Positions 1-7,790 of a stretch of 64,000 nucleotides of DNA are shown one piece after another. Source of the stretch: Treponema sp. (GTDB lineage: Bacteria; Spirochaetota; Spirochaetia; Treponematales; Treponemataceae); assembly GCA_022510925.1 (NCBI GenBank), contig JAFLSO010000007.1, positions 18,614 to 82,613 on the forward strand. Reading direction: 5' to 3'. The notes under the pieces were generated by a model that searched no databases, had not been told where the DNA came from, and saw only the letters and a list, made by a program, of their open reading frames with translations. Each line of letters begins with the position of its first letter. The stretch's first letter is position 1. The translations under genes and the position numbers were made by a program.

Positions 1-813
1 TGGTGTTCCGTCCGCGAATCTAAGCGCCGCCGGCACCACGCTCCATCCCAGTCGCACGCCGGTGAATCCCGCCAGCTTGGAGAATGAGTTAACTTCTATG
101 GCGCATTTCTTTGCTCCGGGAATCTCGTAAATGGTGCGGGGAAGCTTTTCGTCCCGTATGAACGCGAAGTACGCCGCGTCAAAAATTATCATGCATCCGT
201 TCCTGTTGGCGAAGTCCACCAGTCTCTTTAATTGCGCGCGCGTGGCCGTGGCCCCGGTGGGGTTGTTCGGGCTGCAGAAATATATGAGTGTCCCGGGCTT
301 TATCCTGTCCAGGTCCGGGAAAAATCCGTTCTCGGCCGTGCAAGGAAGGTAGGTGACGCCTTTGTATCCTCTGGCGCCGGATTTTCCTGCCGCTCCCTGT
401 ATTACGCTTCCGTCCACGTAGACGGGGTAGGCGGGGTCCTGCACTGCGATTCTTGCTTTGCTCCCGAACAGTGTCTGGAGGCGAGCTATGTCGCATTTAG
501 CGCCGTCAGAGATGAAAACCTCGTCAGCGCTTATTAGCCCGTGGTACAGCACCTGCGCTATTCTCTCGCGGAGGGGAGTCAGTCCCAGGTCCTCTCCGTA
601 GCCGGAGTAGCCCGCCTTTGTTCCCAGTGATTTGGCATAGTCCGCCATGGCCCTGGCCACATGCGGCGTAAGCGGCTCCGTGGTGTTCCCCACGCCCAGG
701 CTTATTATCTTTGCCTGCGGATGCTTTGCCTGATACTCCCTGCGGCGTTTCGCCACCTCCGGGAAAAGATAGCCTGCCGCTATGTTCGCAAGGCCTTTGT
801 TGCGCTCAATCAT
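1..813 (-). CDS. dapL: LL-diaminopimelate aminotransferase, 3' part cut by window edge
   Basis: Reading the minus strand from an ATG at 813 gives 271 uninterrupted codons running off the left edge; the family is about 400 residues, so roughly the last third is missing. The product is a class I/II PLP aminotransferase with an SLGVGNTTEPL segment near residue 35, GYSGYGEDLGL near 75, CSPNNPTGAT near 170, and the PLP-lysine region NSFSKLAGFTGVR near 250. These are the hallmarks of DapL, which converts tetrahydrodipicolinate directly to LL-diaminopimelate for lysine and peptidoglycan. lysC and dapB of the same pathway lie at 46171-48325. The start is supported by a GAGAGGG ribosome site about 6 nt upstream; a GTG at 816 is a less likely alternative. 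Conventional leadered gene. Confidence 0.9.
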   Translation of the reverse strand, partial: MIERNKGLANIAAGYLFPEVAKRRREYQAKHPQAKIISLGVGNTTEPLTPHVARAMADYAKSLGTKAGYSGYGEDLGLTPLRERIAQVLYHGLISADEVFISDGAKCDIARLQTLFGSKARIAVQDPAYPVYVDGSVIQGAAGKSGARGYKGVTYLPCTAENGFFPDLDRIKPGTLIYFCSPNNPTGATATRAQLKRLVDFANRNGCMIIFDAAYFAFIRDEKLPRTIYEIPGAKKCAIEVNSFSKLAGFTGVRLGWSVVPAALRFADGTP

Positions 814-847
814 CACGTGCCCTCTCTAATAAGAAAAAGTTTAATGA

Positions 848-876
848 ATTGTACCGGGTTTGTGCCTCAGAATCAA
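848..876 (-). promoter_or_regulatory. Promoter of dapL
   Basis: On the minus strand TTGATT (871-876) and TACAAT (848-853) are separated by 17 nt, about 35 nt before the dapL start. The leader contains a Shine-Dalgarno sequence. Confidence 0.6.
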
Positions 877-920
877 CATGCGCGCGTAGCATGGCATAAT
901 GCGTGCCGGGGATTTCGCTT

Positions 921-967
921 TAAAAAGAAGAGGCCCGGGCAGGACCGCTCAGGTGATGCCCGGGCCT
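921..967 (-). terminator. Rho-independent terminator of the 981-2303 gene
   Basis: A perfect 10-bp inverted repeat (931-940 with 958-967, core GCCCGGGC) is followed on the minus strand by a T-rich tract ending TTTTT. It lies just past the stop codon of the minus-strand gene. Confidence 0.85.
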
Positions 968-980
968 TGGGTCTTTGGCC

Positions 981-2303
981 CTAAATCTGCGTCTTAAAGC
1001 CCACTGAAAGCTTTATGGCCCTCTGCCATTCCGACGCGAACTGCATTATCCTTATGGACATGGAGCTTGATAGCATTCCGCCGAACACCGGCACGGACAC
1101 GAACGGCGTTATGTTTATGTCAGTCCTGTTCAGCAGTATGTCCTGCAAGCTCTGCGCCATGTACTCGCTGAATTTTATGTCGCCCGAGAAGCCCTCAAGC
1201 GGATTCCTGATTGCGGCGGTAGTGTGTATGCCGAATGTGAAATTCGTGTTCTTAAGATAGAGCATGTCGGTCACGGCGGATATGTTAAGTCCCAGGACGT
1301 TGCTTGTGCCTGAGTCATACATGGACGAAAGGTAAATCATGTTCCTCATGGACTCGCCCGGAATGTTGAACAGCGCCACGTTAAGCTGGAACTGCCTGAA
1401 CCCTATGCGCGGCTCAAGGAGAATGTAAAGGTCCTCGAAATTTATGGCGTTGTACTTTTTGCCCGTGGTGCTTACCTGCGCGGAGGGATTAAGAATAAGG
1501 CTTCCGAATCCCGCCTGCATGAAGAATGACGATGTGTATCTGTTCCCTGCCAGCATGCTTAGCCCCGCATGCAGGTTTATGGTCCTGACCACGGCTATCA
1601 CGTTGGAGCCGGAGTCATCCGTGGTCTCCATGGGAATGCCCACGCCGGCGCTCACATCCAGCGTGAAGTTAGGGAACACGCACGCGTAGCGGCCGTCCGC
1701 GGTTAATACATTCGTGAACATGCCGTCATCGTTCTCCAGCTGGTTAAAGTACACGTTCAGCCCCGCGGCGTGCGGCCTGTCGAACCTGAGCACATAGGAT
1801 ATTCCCGCGCCGTACACGTTGTACATGGAGGCTCCGTTGATTCCCCGCCAGCTCCGCGTGAAAAGCGATGTCTGGGGCTGTATGCTGAAATACCGCCTCA
1901 GAAAGACATCAGAGCCTATGGGCTCGAAGCTTCCCATGAAAAGGCTCAGGAAGTGAGTGGAGCTGGGCCGCGCGTTCACCCACGTCCCCGAGAACTCCTC
2001 TATCCTGAAATCCGCGTTATATTCCCCGCTGTCCACGAAAATGCTGTCCTTAAGAAGGTCTCCCGTCCTAAGGTAAAATTCACCGCGCACAAGCACTTTC
2101 CCGCTGAAGTCCAGCTGCCCCGCAAAAAATGCCTGCGACTCCATGACCGGATCTATGTTGATGAGCGCGTCGGAATTCTCCTTCGCCTTGGCGGTAAAAT
2201 CCGCAAGTATGCCTGTGTATCCTGTGAAATACGGCATTGCCAGCGCCTTCATGCCGCTAAAAGCCAGTATGCCGCCTAAAATAGAGCAAAGTAATTTTTT
2301 CAC
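981..2303 (-). CDS. Putative outer-membrane beta-barrel protein, function unknown
   Basis: 440 residues. The N-terminus is a signal peptide (MKKLLCSILGG followed by a hydrophobic stretch and an ALA cleavage site near residue 22). The rest has no transmembrane helix and shows alternating polar/aromatic strands with many Asn, Ser, Tyr and Phe, typical of spirochaetal outer-membrane or periplasmic beta proteins. I recognise no named family. The start is a GTG chosen because a strong GAGGAGG site lies about 5 nt upstream and the signal peptide begins there. A terminator follows at 921-967, so it is monocistronic. A porin-like role is possible but is inference. Confidence 0.75.
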   Translation of the reverse strand: MKKLLCSILGGILAFSGMKALAMPYFTGYTGILADFTAKAKENSDALINIDPVMESQAFFAGQLDFSGKVLVRGEFYLRTGDLLKDSIFVDSGEYNADFRIEEFSGTWVNARPSSTHFLSLFMGSFEPIGSDVFLRRYFSIQPQTSLFTRSWRGINGASMYNVYGAGISYVLRFDRPHAAGLNVYFNQLENDDGMFTNVLTADGRYACVFPNFTLDVSAGVGIPMETTDDSGSNVIAVVRTINLHAGLSMLAGNRYTSSFFMQAGFGSLILNPSAQVSTTGKKYNAINFEDLYILLEPRIGFRQFQLNVALFNIPGESMRNMIYLSSMYDSGTSNVLGLNISAVTDMLYLKNTNFTFGIHTTAAIRNPLEGFSGDIKFSEYMAQSLQDILLNRTDINITPFVSVPVFGGMLSSSMSIRIMQFASEWQRAIKLSVGFKTQI

Positions 2304-2525
2304 GGTTTCCTCCTCTTTTACTATCGGTATGAATATTTTCCCTCTTTAGGCCGGGGATAAATCTTTTTCTCTGCCGCGGAACCCCCTTTCCGCCGGTGTG
2401 GCCAGCCCAGGCGCCGCAATGTCCCGCTCCTCCGCTGCCCGCACGGAATTCCGCCGAATTTGGCGCGAGTTTAAGCGCAGGGGGCTTTTCCCTTCCGTTT
2501 TCTTTAAAAAATTAGGCGTTTCCGC

Positions 2526-2553
2526 TTGACTTATATTCATAACCGATTAAAAT
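2526..2553 (+). promoter_or_regulatory. Promoter of the cheA operon, predicted leaderless
   Basis: TTGACT (2526-2531), 16-nt spacer, TAAAAT (2548-2553). Only 7 nt separate the -10 from the cheA ATG at 2561 and no Shine-Dalgarno is visible, so the transcript should begin at or next to the A of ATG. Confidence 0.65.
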
Positions 2554-2560
2554 AGAGATT

Positions 2561-5020
2561 ATGAGTGATTATCTTGACGCTAATAATGAGGAACTTCTGA
2601 AAGATTTTTTCTCTGAGGCAGAGCAGCAGGTTGAGACCCTGGAGAGCAACGTTCTTGTCATAGAAAATGACCCTTCCAATCACGACGCTATCGATGAGAT
2701 TTTCCGCGCGGCGCACACCCTTAAGGGCGGCTCCGCCACCGTAGAGATGACGGAGCTTACTGAATTCTGCCACGATGTGGAGGATTTGCTTGATGCCATC
2801 CGCAGCGATATTGTAAAAGTCACTGAGCCCATCGTGGACGTGCTGCTTACTTCCCTGGACATAATAAAGGCCATGCTTGAGGCCCGGAGCAACGGCTCGG
2901 TCTATCAGCAGGATGTCTCGGGACAGATACAGAAGATAAAGTCGTTCATCCCGGAGAAAGGCAGCAAGAAAAAGGATGGCGGTGCCCCTGTTAGCCTGCC
3001 CAGCGGAATGCTCGGAGCCGCGCCTGCGGCCCCCGCACCGGCCCAGCCGGCAGCGCAGTCAGACGGCGGCATGCCTCCCGTTCCGCCCCTCTCAGAGAAC
3101 GATTACCAGGAGCTTAAGGGCGCCTGCCCCGACGGGGAGAAGCTCTGGTCCGTAAACGTCACGTTCGATGAGTCCAACCCCATGAACAGCGTGGGCGGCA
3201 TACAGGTTTTCGCGGCGCTAAAGAACCACGGCACAGTGCTTAAGACCGTGCCTGATTTCGAGGCCCTTTACGAGGACGAATTCCATCCGCAGGTAGTTTA
3301 TTATATAGCCACGGCCGCCTCCGGCGAGGACTTGGAGGACACCGCGTTCCTTGACGACGTGTCCCTGGCCGTGGATGCCCGTGAGGTTAAGGGCGCGTCA
3401 GGCGGAGCCCCTGCTGAGGCCCCCGCTCCAAGACCCGCGTCTGCCGCGGCGCCTGTTCAGGCGGCTCCGGCACCTGCCCCGAGCCCTGCGCCCGCACCCG
3501 CGCCGGCAGCCAGGGAGGACTCCTCCGCGGAGAGCGCGCCTGCCACGAACGCCAATGTTCAGCAGGCCAAAAAGGGCATGGCTCCCACAGGCAAGGCTGT
3601 AAATCAGGCGGGCGCCATACTGCGCGTGGATTCCAAGCGCGTAGACACGCTCATGAACCTGGTGTCAGAGGCGGTAATCACCAAAGCCGCGTTTAACCAG
3701 AACGGCATACAGATGGCGGACCTTCAGGTGCAGCTCCAGTCGCTCAACACATCGTTCAAGGAGCGCCAGCGTAAATTCCTGGAGGACCTTCCCAAAATCC
3801 TTGAGTCCATGCAGAGCGGCGCCACAGTCAAGGACGTGCGCCAGAAAGTGCAGGAGGAGATCACGTCGCTGTCCAACTGGTTTGACGGTTTTGAGACGGA
3901 ATACAAGAGCATATCAAGCAAGGCGCGGAGCACCACGCAGAACCTGGGCCGCATAACCAGCGAGCTTCAGGAAGGCGTCATGAAAATCCGAATGGTTCCC
4001 ATCGGCACCATATTCAACCGCTTCCCGCGCGTGGTGCGTGATTTGAGCCGTGACCTGGGCCGCAAAGTGGACCTGATAATCGAAGGTGAGGAGACCGAGC
4101 TTGACAAGACCGTGGTCGATGACCTTCTGGACCCCATCATGCACTGCGTGCGTAACAGCGTGGACCACGGAATAGAGCCCCCCGAGCACAGGGCGGAGCT
4201 TGGAAAGGACGAGACCGGAACTTTGATTCTGCGCGCCGCCAACGAGGGCAACATGATTGTCATCGAGATTATAGATGACGGCGAGGGCATCAACGTGGAT
4301 AAAGTCCGCGAGAAAGCCATAAAGAAGGGTCTCATCAGCCCCAACAAGACCCTGACCGACCAGGATGCGTACAATCTGATTTTTATGGCCGGATTCTCCA
4401 CCAGCGACACCATAAGCAACGTCTCCGGACGCGGCGTGGGCCTTGATGTGGTGAAGACGCAGATAGAGAAGCTTAAGGGCACCATAAACGTCACTAGTGA
4501 GAAAGACAAGGGCTCCAAATTCTCCATACGTCTGCCGCTCACCCTTGCCATAATACAGGGACTTCTGGTGCGCGTGGGAAAAGAGGTCTACTCCATCCCC
4601 ATCGCGAACGTCATAGAGAGCCAGCGCGTAAAGAAAGAGAACATAAACACCATAGACAACTATGAGGTTCTCAATGTGCGCAACGAGGTTATATCCATCC
4701 TGCGCCTGAACAGGCTGTTCGGCATAAAGAACAGCGTGGAGAGCGAGTACTGCTTCATCGTAATAGTCGGCTCGCAGGATAAGAAGATAGGCGTCATGGT
4801 GGATGCCCTCATAGGCGAGGAGGATGTGGTCATAAAGCCGCTGAGCGACCAGTTCACGGCATCTCCCGGTATAGCGGGCGCGTCCATCCTTGGAGACGGC
4901 TCAGTTTCCCTTATCATAGACGTGGGCCAGCTCCTGGAGCTTGGGCTTAAGCAGGAGATGAACGCCTTGCATAATCGTGAAGAGGCGGCTATCCGCGCTG
5001 CCGCGGAAAACCGGGGGTAG
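2561..5020 (+). CDS. cheA: Chemotaxis histidine kinase CheA
   Basis: 819 residues, cytoplasmic. Order: Hpt/P1 with the phosphorylated His at about 52 (AAHTLKGG), a P2-like region around 175-270 flanked by Ala/Pro-rich linkers, a dimerisation domain from about 350, HATPase domain with the N-box CVRNSVDHGIE near 530, then a CheW-like P5 domain to the C-terminus. It phosphorylates CheY (7 kb) in response to receptor arrays. The dimerisation region is unusually long: about 60-70 extra residues of predicted helix sit between the first helix and the catalytic domain. A spirochaete-specific extended P3 has been described in Treponema, which fits. First gene of a four-gene operon; the next gene starts 12 nt after its stop. 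Confidence 0.95.
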   Translation: MSDYLDANNEELLKDFFSEAEQQVETLESNVLVIENDPSNHDAIDEIFRAAHTLKGGSATVEMTELTEFCHDVEDLLDAIRSDIVKVTEPIVDVLLTSLDIIKAMLEARSNGSVYQQDVSGQIQKIKSFIPEKGSKKKDGGAPVSLPSGMLGAAPAAPAPAQPAAQSDGGMPPVPPLSENDYQELKGACPDGEKLWSVNVTFDESNPMNSVGGIQVFAALKNHGTVLKTVPDFEALYEDEFHPQVVYYIATAASGEDLEDTAFLDDVSLAVDAREVKGASGGAPAEAPAPRPASAAAPVQAAPAPAPSPAPAPAPAAREDSSAESAPATNANVQQAKKGMAPTGKAVNQAGAILRVDSKRVDTLMNLVSEAVITKAAFNQNGIQMADLQVQLQSLNTSFKERQRKFLEDLPKILESMQSGATVKDVRQKVQEEITSLSNWFDGFETEYKSISSKARSTTQNLGRITSELQEGVMKIRMVPIGTIFNRFPRVVRDLSRDLGRKVDLIIEGEETELDKTVVDDLLDPIMHCVRNSVDHGIEPPEHRAELGKDETGTLILRAANEGNMIVIEIIDDGEGINVDKVREKAIKKGLISPNKTLTDQDAYNLIFMAGFSTSDTISNVSGRGVGLDVVKTQIEKLKGTINVTSEKDKGSKFSIRLPLTLAIIQGLLVRVGKEVYSIPIANVIESQRVKKENINTIDNYEVLNVRNEVISILRLNRLFGIKNSVESEYCFIVIVGSQDKKIGVMVDALIGEEDVVIKPLSDQFTASPGIAGASILGDGSVSLIIDVGQLLELGLKQEMNALHNREEAAIRAAAENRG

Positions 5021-5032
5021 GAGAAAAGTAAG

Positions 5033-6439
5033 ATGGCGACTATTCAGGATAAACTAAACATTCTTGCGAGCACTACCGAAACTGCGGAATCCTCTCTTTC
5101 TGCGGATCAGCTTGCGGAAGAGAAGAAAACCGCGACCATTGTTGACTATAAGATGGTCACTTTCTCGCTTGCGGGCAAAGATTATGCCATAGACATAATG
5201 AAGGTGAAGGAAATCGCCAAGGCGAACCATTTCACCTATGTGCCTAATGCCATGCCGTTCGTTCTGGGCGTTTACAATCTTCGCGGCGACATCATCCCTA
5301 TAATCGATCTGCGCCTGTTCTTTAACATAGACGTTAAGCAGCATGATGACAATATGCTTGAGAACATGCTTATCGTCACAGTGGGCGAGCAGACGTTCGG
5401 TGTGGTGGTGGATGCCATAGATAAGGTTATAGGCGTGCAGAAAGCCGGCATTCAGCCGCCGCATCCTCTGTTCGGCGACATAAACATCAAGTACATTTAC
5501 GGTGTTGTGGAGGCTGAGCGCAGGCTTTACGTTCTTCTTGACATAGACAAGATTTTCGGTGTCCGCACTCCCGAGGAAGAGGAGGAGATGAAGGAGATTG
5601 CGCGCCAGCAGCAGGAGCGCAGGCAGGCGGCCGCGGCGGCCCTGGCGGAGCAGCAGGCTCTGAGCGAGAAGTCCGCCGCCCAGATTTCCGAGACCCAGAC
5701 TAAAGAGGTGGATTTAAACTTCATCGCGGACTCCCTCAAGAATTTCAAGAAATTCACCATAAGCTCCGTGACTGAGGAATGGACCAAAAAACGCTACTTG
5801 GAGTGGGCACGGGACCGCGGAGAGGACAAAACCCAGCTGCAGAATGAGAACGACGCTGAGCTCTTCCTGCGCCCGTTCTACTCACGGTACACCGGCACAT
5901 GGTGGAAAGAGGATTATGCCGATGCTGTGCTTCAGGCGCTTCCTGATAACAGCGCTAAGAATATAGTGGTATGGAATCCTGGCTGCGGCAAGGGTTACGA
6001 GACTTATTCTTTGGCATGCATCTTGAAGAAACGCTATCCTGATGCTAAAATACGTGTGTACGGACACGATACGGATCTGCTTGCAGTCTCAAACGCACCG
6101 CTTATGACACTCTCCGATGAGGCAAGCATGGACTGGTATCAGCCGTTCTCCTCCAAGACAGCCGCCGGCGACTATACGTTCAATAAGGAGATAAAAGATT
6201 CCATTATGTTCGAGTATCACGATTGCGTGAACACGAACAATCTTCCTCCCATTGACATAGTGTTTGCCCGCGACCTGCTTGCTTTCCTGCCGGAATCCTC
6301 ACAGACTACGGTTCTGAGCGATTTCAATGAGAAAGTCAAAGGAAACGGTGTTATAATTGTTGGTGAAAATGAAAATATTGCGCTTCCAGGCTGGTCTAAA
6401 AAGACGTCCGGCCCGGTTGCGGTATATTCAAAATCATAA
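5033..6439 (+). CDS. cheW: CheW coupling protein fused to a CheR-like methyltransferase domain
   Basis: 468 residues, about three times a normal CheW. Residues about 40-175 are a CheW domain (AIDIMKVKEIAK, then GVYNLRGDIIPIIDLR). A Gln/Ala/Glu-rich linker spans about 185-225. Residues about 235-468 resemble the SAM-binding fold of CheR, with VVWNPGCGKGYETYS at the usual glycine-rich motif, but without the N-terminal helical domain of CheR. The fusion is known from treponemes and is thought to stabilise receptor arrays; whether the domain methylates anything cannot be told here. A genuine CheR is encoded at 21537. SD GGAG precedes the ATG; the gene sits between cheA and cheX. Confidence 0.9.
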   Translation: MATIQDKLNILASTTETAESSLSADQLAEEKKTATIVDYKMVTFSLAGKDYAIDIMKVKEIAKANHFTYVPNAMPFVLGVYNLRGDIIPIIDLRLFFNIDVKQHDDNMLENMLIVTVGEQTFGVVVDAIDKVIGVQKAGIQPPHPLFGDINIKYIYGVVEAERRLYVLLDIDKIFGVRTPEEEEEMKEIARQQQERRQAAAAALAEQQALSEKSAAQISETQTKEVDLNFIADSLKNFKKFTISSVTEEWTKKRYLEWARDRGEDKTQLQNENDAELFLRPFYSRYTGTWWKEDYADAVLQALPDNSAKNIVVWNPGCGKGYETYSLACILKKRYPDAKIRVYGHDTDLLAVSNAPLMTLSDEASMDWYQPFSSKTAAGDYTFNKEIKDSIMFEYHDCVNTNNLPPIDIVFARDLLAFLPESSQTTVLSDFNEKVKGNGVIIVGENENIALPGWSKKTSGPVAVYSKS

Positions 6440-6473
6440 ATAATCTATAAGCAAATATTCCAGGGGGATATGA

Positions 6474-6956
6474 ATGAGAGTAGAGTACATTAACCCATTT
6501 GTAGAAACTTCATACAGAGTGCTAAAGGAAGTTTTGGGTGGTGCCGAAGTTAAAAGAGGTGACTTATACCTCAAATCAACTGCAATGCCAGTTATGGGTG
6601 TGGCCGCACTTGTAGGTCTTGCCGGTGATGTGGAAGGCCGTGTGCTTTTTGACATGACGTTTGAGACTGCGCTTAACATCGCTTCTCAAATGAATATGGA
6701 GAAACTTACAGAATTTGATGATCTTGCGAAAGCGACCATCAGTGAGCTGGCCAACCTGATTACGGCCCAGGCGGTTACAAAACTGCATGAGCTTGGGTTT
6801 AAGTTCGACCTTACTCCGCCCGCCTTGTTCGCAGGTGAGAAAATGGAGATAGCGGCATTAGGAAGCACCACCGACAGTGTGGAAGCTCTTATAGTGCCTC
6901 TTATTACAGACTGTGGAAAAATTGAAGTCAACGTCGCGATTCGCGAGCGTGCATAA
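6474..6956 (+). CDS. cheX: CheY-P phosphatase CheX
   Basis: 160 residues, cytoplasmic. A CheC/CheX-family fold with the phosphatase signature Glu-x-x-Asn visible in ISELANLIT at about residue 85. In Borrelia and Treponema CheX is the enzyme that dephosphorylates CheY-P, replacing CheZ. The start ATG at 6474 has a GGGGG-type ribosome site 8 nt upstream. It lies between the CheW fusion and cheY, the usual treponemal order, so the operon carries its own signal-termination enzyme. Confidence 0.92.
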   Translation: MRVEYINPFVETSYRVLKEVLGGAEVKRGDLYLKSTAMPVMGVAALVGLAGDVEGRVLFDMTFETALNIASQMNMEKLTEFDDLAKATISELANLITAQAVTKLHELGFKFDLTPPALFAGEKMEIAALGSTTDSVEALIVPLITDCGKIEVNVAIRERA

Positions 6957-6968
6957 GGAGCAAATGGT

Positions 6969-7403
6969 ATGAAGACAAAAGAGGATTTTCCGTCAATTAA
7001 CGAGCGTCCGCCTGAAGGTTTGAAGCTTGATGGCAGCAAGTTCCGCGTTTTGGTCGTTGATGATTCCATGTTCGTTGCAAAGCAGTTGACCCAGATTCTG
7101 ACCAGCGACGGCTATGAGGTTGTGGCGACCGCGCAGGACGGTAAAGACGGTGTGGATAAATACAAGGAGCTGTGCCCCAACGTGGACCTTGTTACCATGG
7201 ACATTACTATGCCGCGCATGGACGGCATTACCGCGCTGGAGCAGATTATGGCTTTTGACAAAAATGCCCGTGTGGTTATGGTAAGCGCTCTGGGAAAAGA
7301 GGAGCTTGTGAAGAAGTCTCTTCTTACCGGTGCGAAGAATTACATAGTAAAGCCGCTTGACCGCAAGAAGGTGCTTGAGCGCATAAGCGCCGCCCTTAAA
7401 TAG
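6969..7403 (+). CDS. cheY: Chemotaxis response regulator CheY
   Basis: 144 residues: a single receiver domain preceded by an N-terminal extension of about 22 residues. The acidic pair VVDDS is at about 31-32, the phospho-acceptor Asp at about 78 (TMDITMPRMDG), Ser/Ala region at VSALG and the conserved Lys in YIVKPLD. Takes phosphate from CheA and binds the flagellar switch. SD AAGGAG precedes the start; an ATG at 6964 is out of frame and stops at once. Last gene of the operon, followed by a terminator at 7462. Confidence 0.95.
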   Translation: MKTKEDFPSINERPPEGLKLDGSKFRVLVVDDSMFVAKQLTQILTSDGYEVVATAQDGKDGVDKYKELCPNVDLVTMDITMPRMDGITALEQIMAFDKNARVVMVSALGKEELVKKSLLTGAKNYIVKPLDRKKVLERISAALK

Positions 7404-7637
7404 GCTCAAGTTTCCATAGAATTTAGGGCTGATGTCTACGGCCCTGATAGGATTTTCTCAGAACCGGCTGCATGCAGATGTGTATGCGGTCGGTTTATTT
7501 TTTATGATTCTGAGCGGCGTGTATGGCTTTCCGTGGCGGCGCGTGGAGTCCGCGCGGGCTTAATCTCTTTTGCGCGGAACATGGAAAGATGCCTGGCATT
7601 CCGGGCGCAGGAATTCCGCTAATATAGTGTTATTGGG
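7404..7637. other. Non-coding gap with small hairpin
   Basis: Part of a 387-base stretch with no protein gene (7404-7790). Apart from the cheY terminator and a minor 5-bp hairpin (AGGGC/GCCCT around 7425-7445) I see nothing in 7504-7637. The rest of the gap is the small-RNA gene below. Confidence 0.5.
7462..7503 (+). terminator. Terminator of the cheA-cheY operon
   Basis: A 12-bp stem with two or three wobble pairs (7462-7473 with 7484-7495), 10-nt loop, then a tail of TATTTTTT. Confidence 0.85.
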
Positions 7638-7667
7638 TTGACAACTACGCTAGATATGGTGTATATT
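7638..7667 (+). promoter_or_regulatory. Strong promoter of the small RNA
   Basis: TTGACA (7638-7643), 18-nt spacer, TATATT (7662-7667). The -35 is a perfect consensus. Predicted start at about 7674. Confidence 0.75.
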
Positions 7668-7673
7668 ACAATC

Positions 7674-7774
7674 TGTAAGGAGAATTTCCAGGCGAAAGTC
7701 CGGGAGTTCTCCGTATACCTCCCACCGCTCTGTCAGCTTTTTCCCACAATCCCACTGGCAGAGCCTTTTTTTTT
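7674..7774 (+). ncRNA. Unidentified ~100-nt structured small RNA
   Basis: Between a consensus promoter and a T9 terminator lies a stretch without a start codon. It folds by eye into a first hairpin with outer stem GGAGAA/TTCTCC (7679-7684 with 7707-7712) enclosing an imperfect stem capped by a GAAA tetraloop (7694-7697). A 14-nt unpaired C-rich segment containing ACCTCC (7717-7722) follows, then a 10-bp terminator hairpin (7727-7736 with 7755-7764). It lacks the conserved GGAAGGAAGCAG core of SRP RNA, is too short for RNase P, 6S or tmRNA, and I recognise no riboswitch core. It could be a free sRNA or a terminator-controlled leader of pepF. Treponema-only RNA motifs such as TD-1 and TD-2 should be compared. 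Confidence 0.7.
7727..7774 (+). terminator. Terminator of the small RNA
   Basis: 10-bp stem with one G-T wobble, 18-nt loop, then nine T residues (7766-7774). Confidence 0.9.
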
Positions 7775-7778
7775 ATGC

Positions 7779-7784
7779 TAGAAT
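7779..7784 (+). promoter_or_regulatory. -10 element of pepF, predicted leaderless
   Basis: TAGAAT lies 6 nt before the pepF ATG with no Shine-Dalgarno. The corresponding -35 would fall inside the upstream terminator and is poor. Confidence 0.5.
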
Positions 7785-7790
7785 CATTCC

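Noticed and set aside
7674-7774. SRP RNA, RNase P or 6S RNA as identity of the small RNA
   Set aside because: Lacks the SRP GGAAGGAAGCAG core, is far too short for RNase P or 6S, and has an internal terminator architecture.
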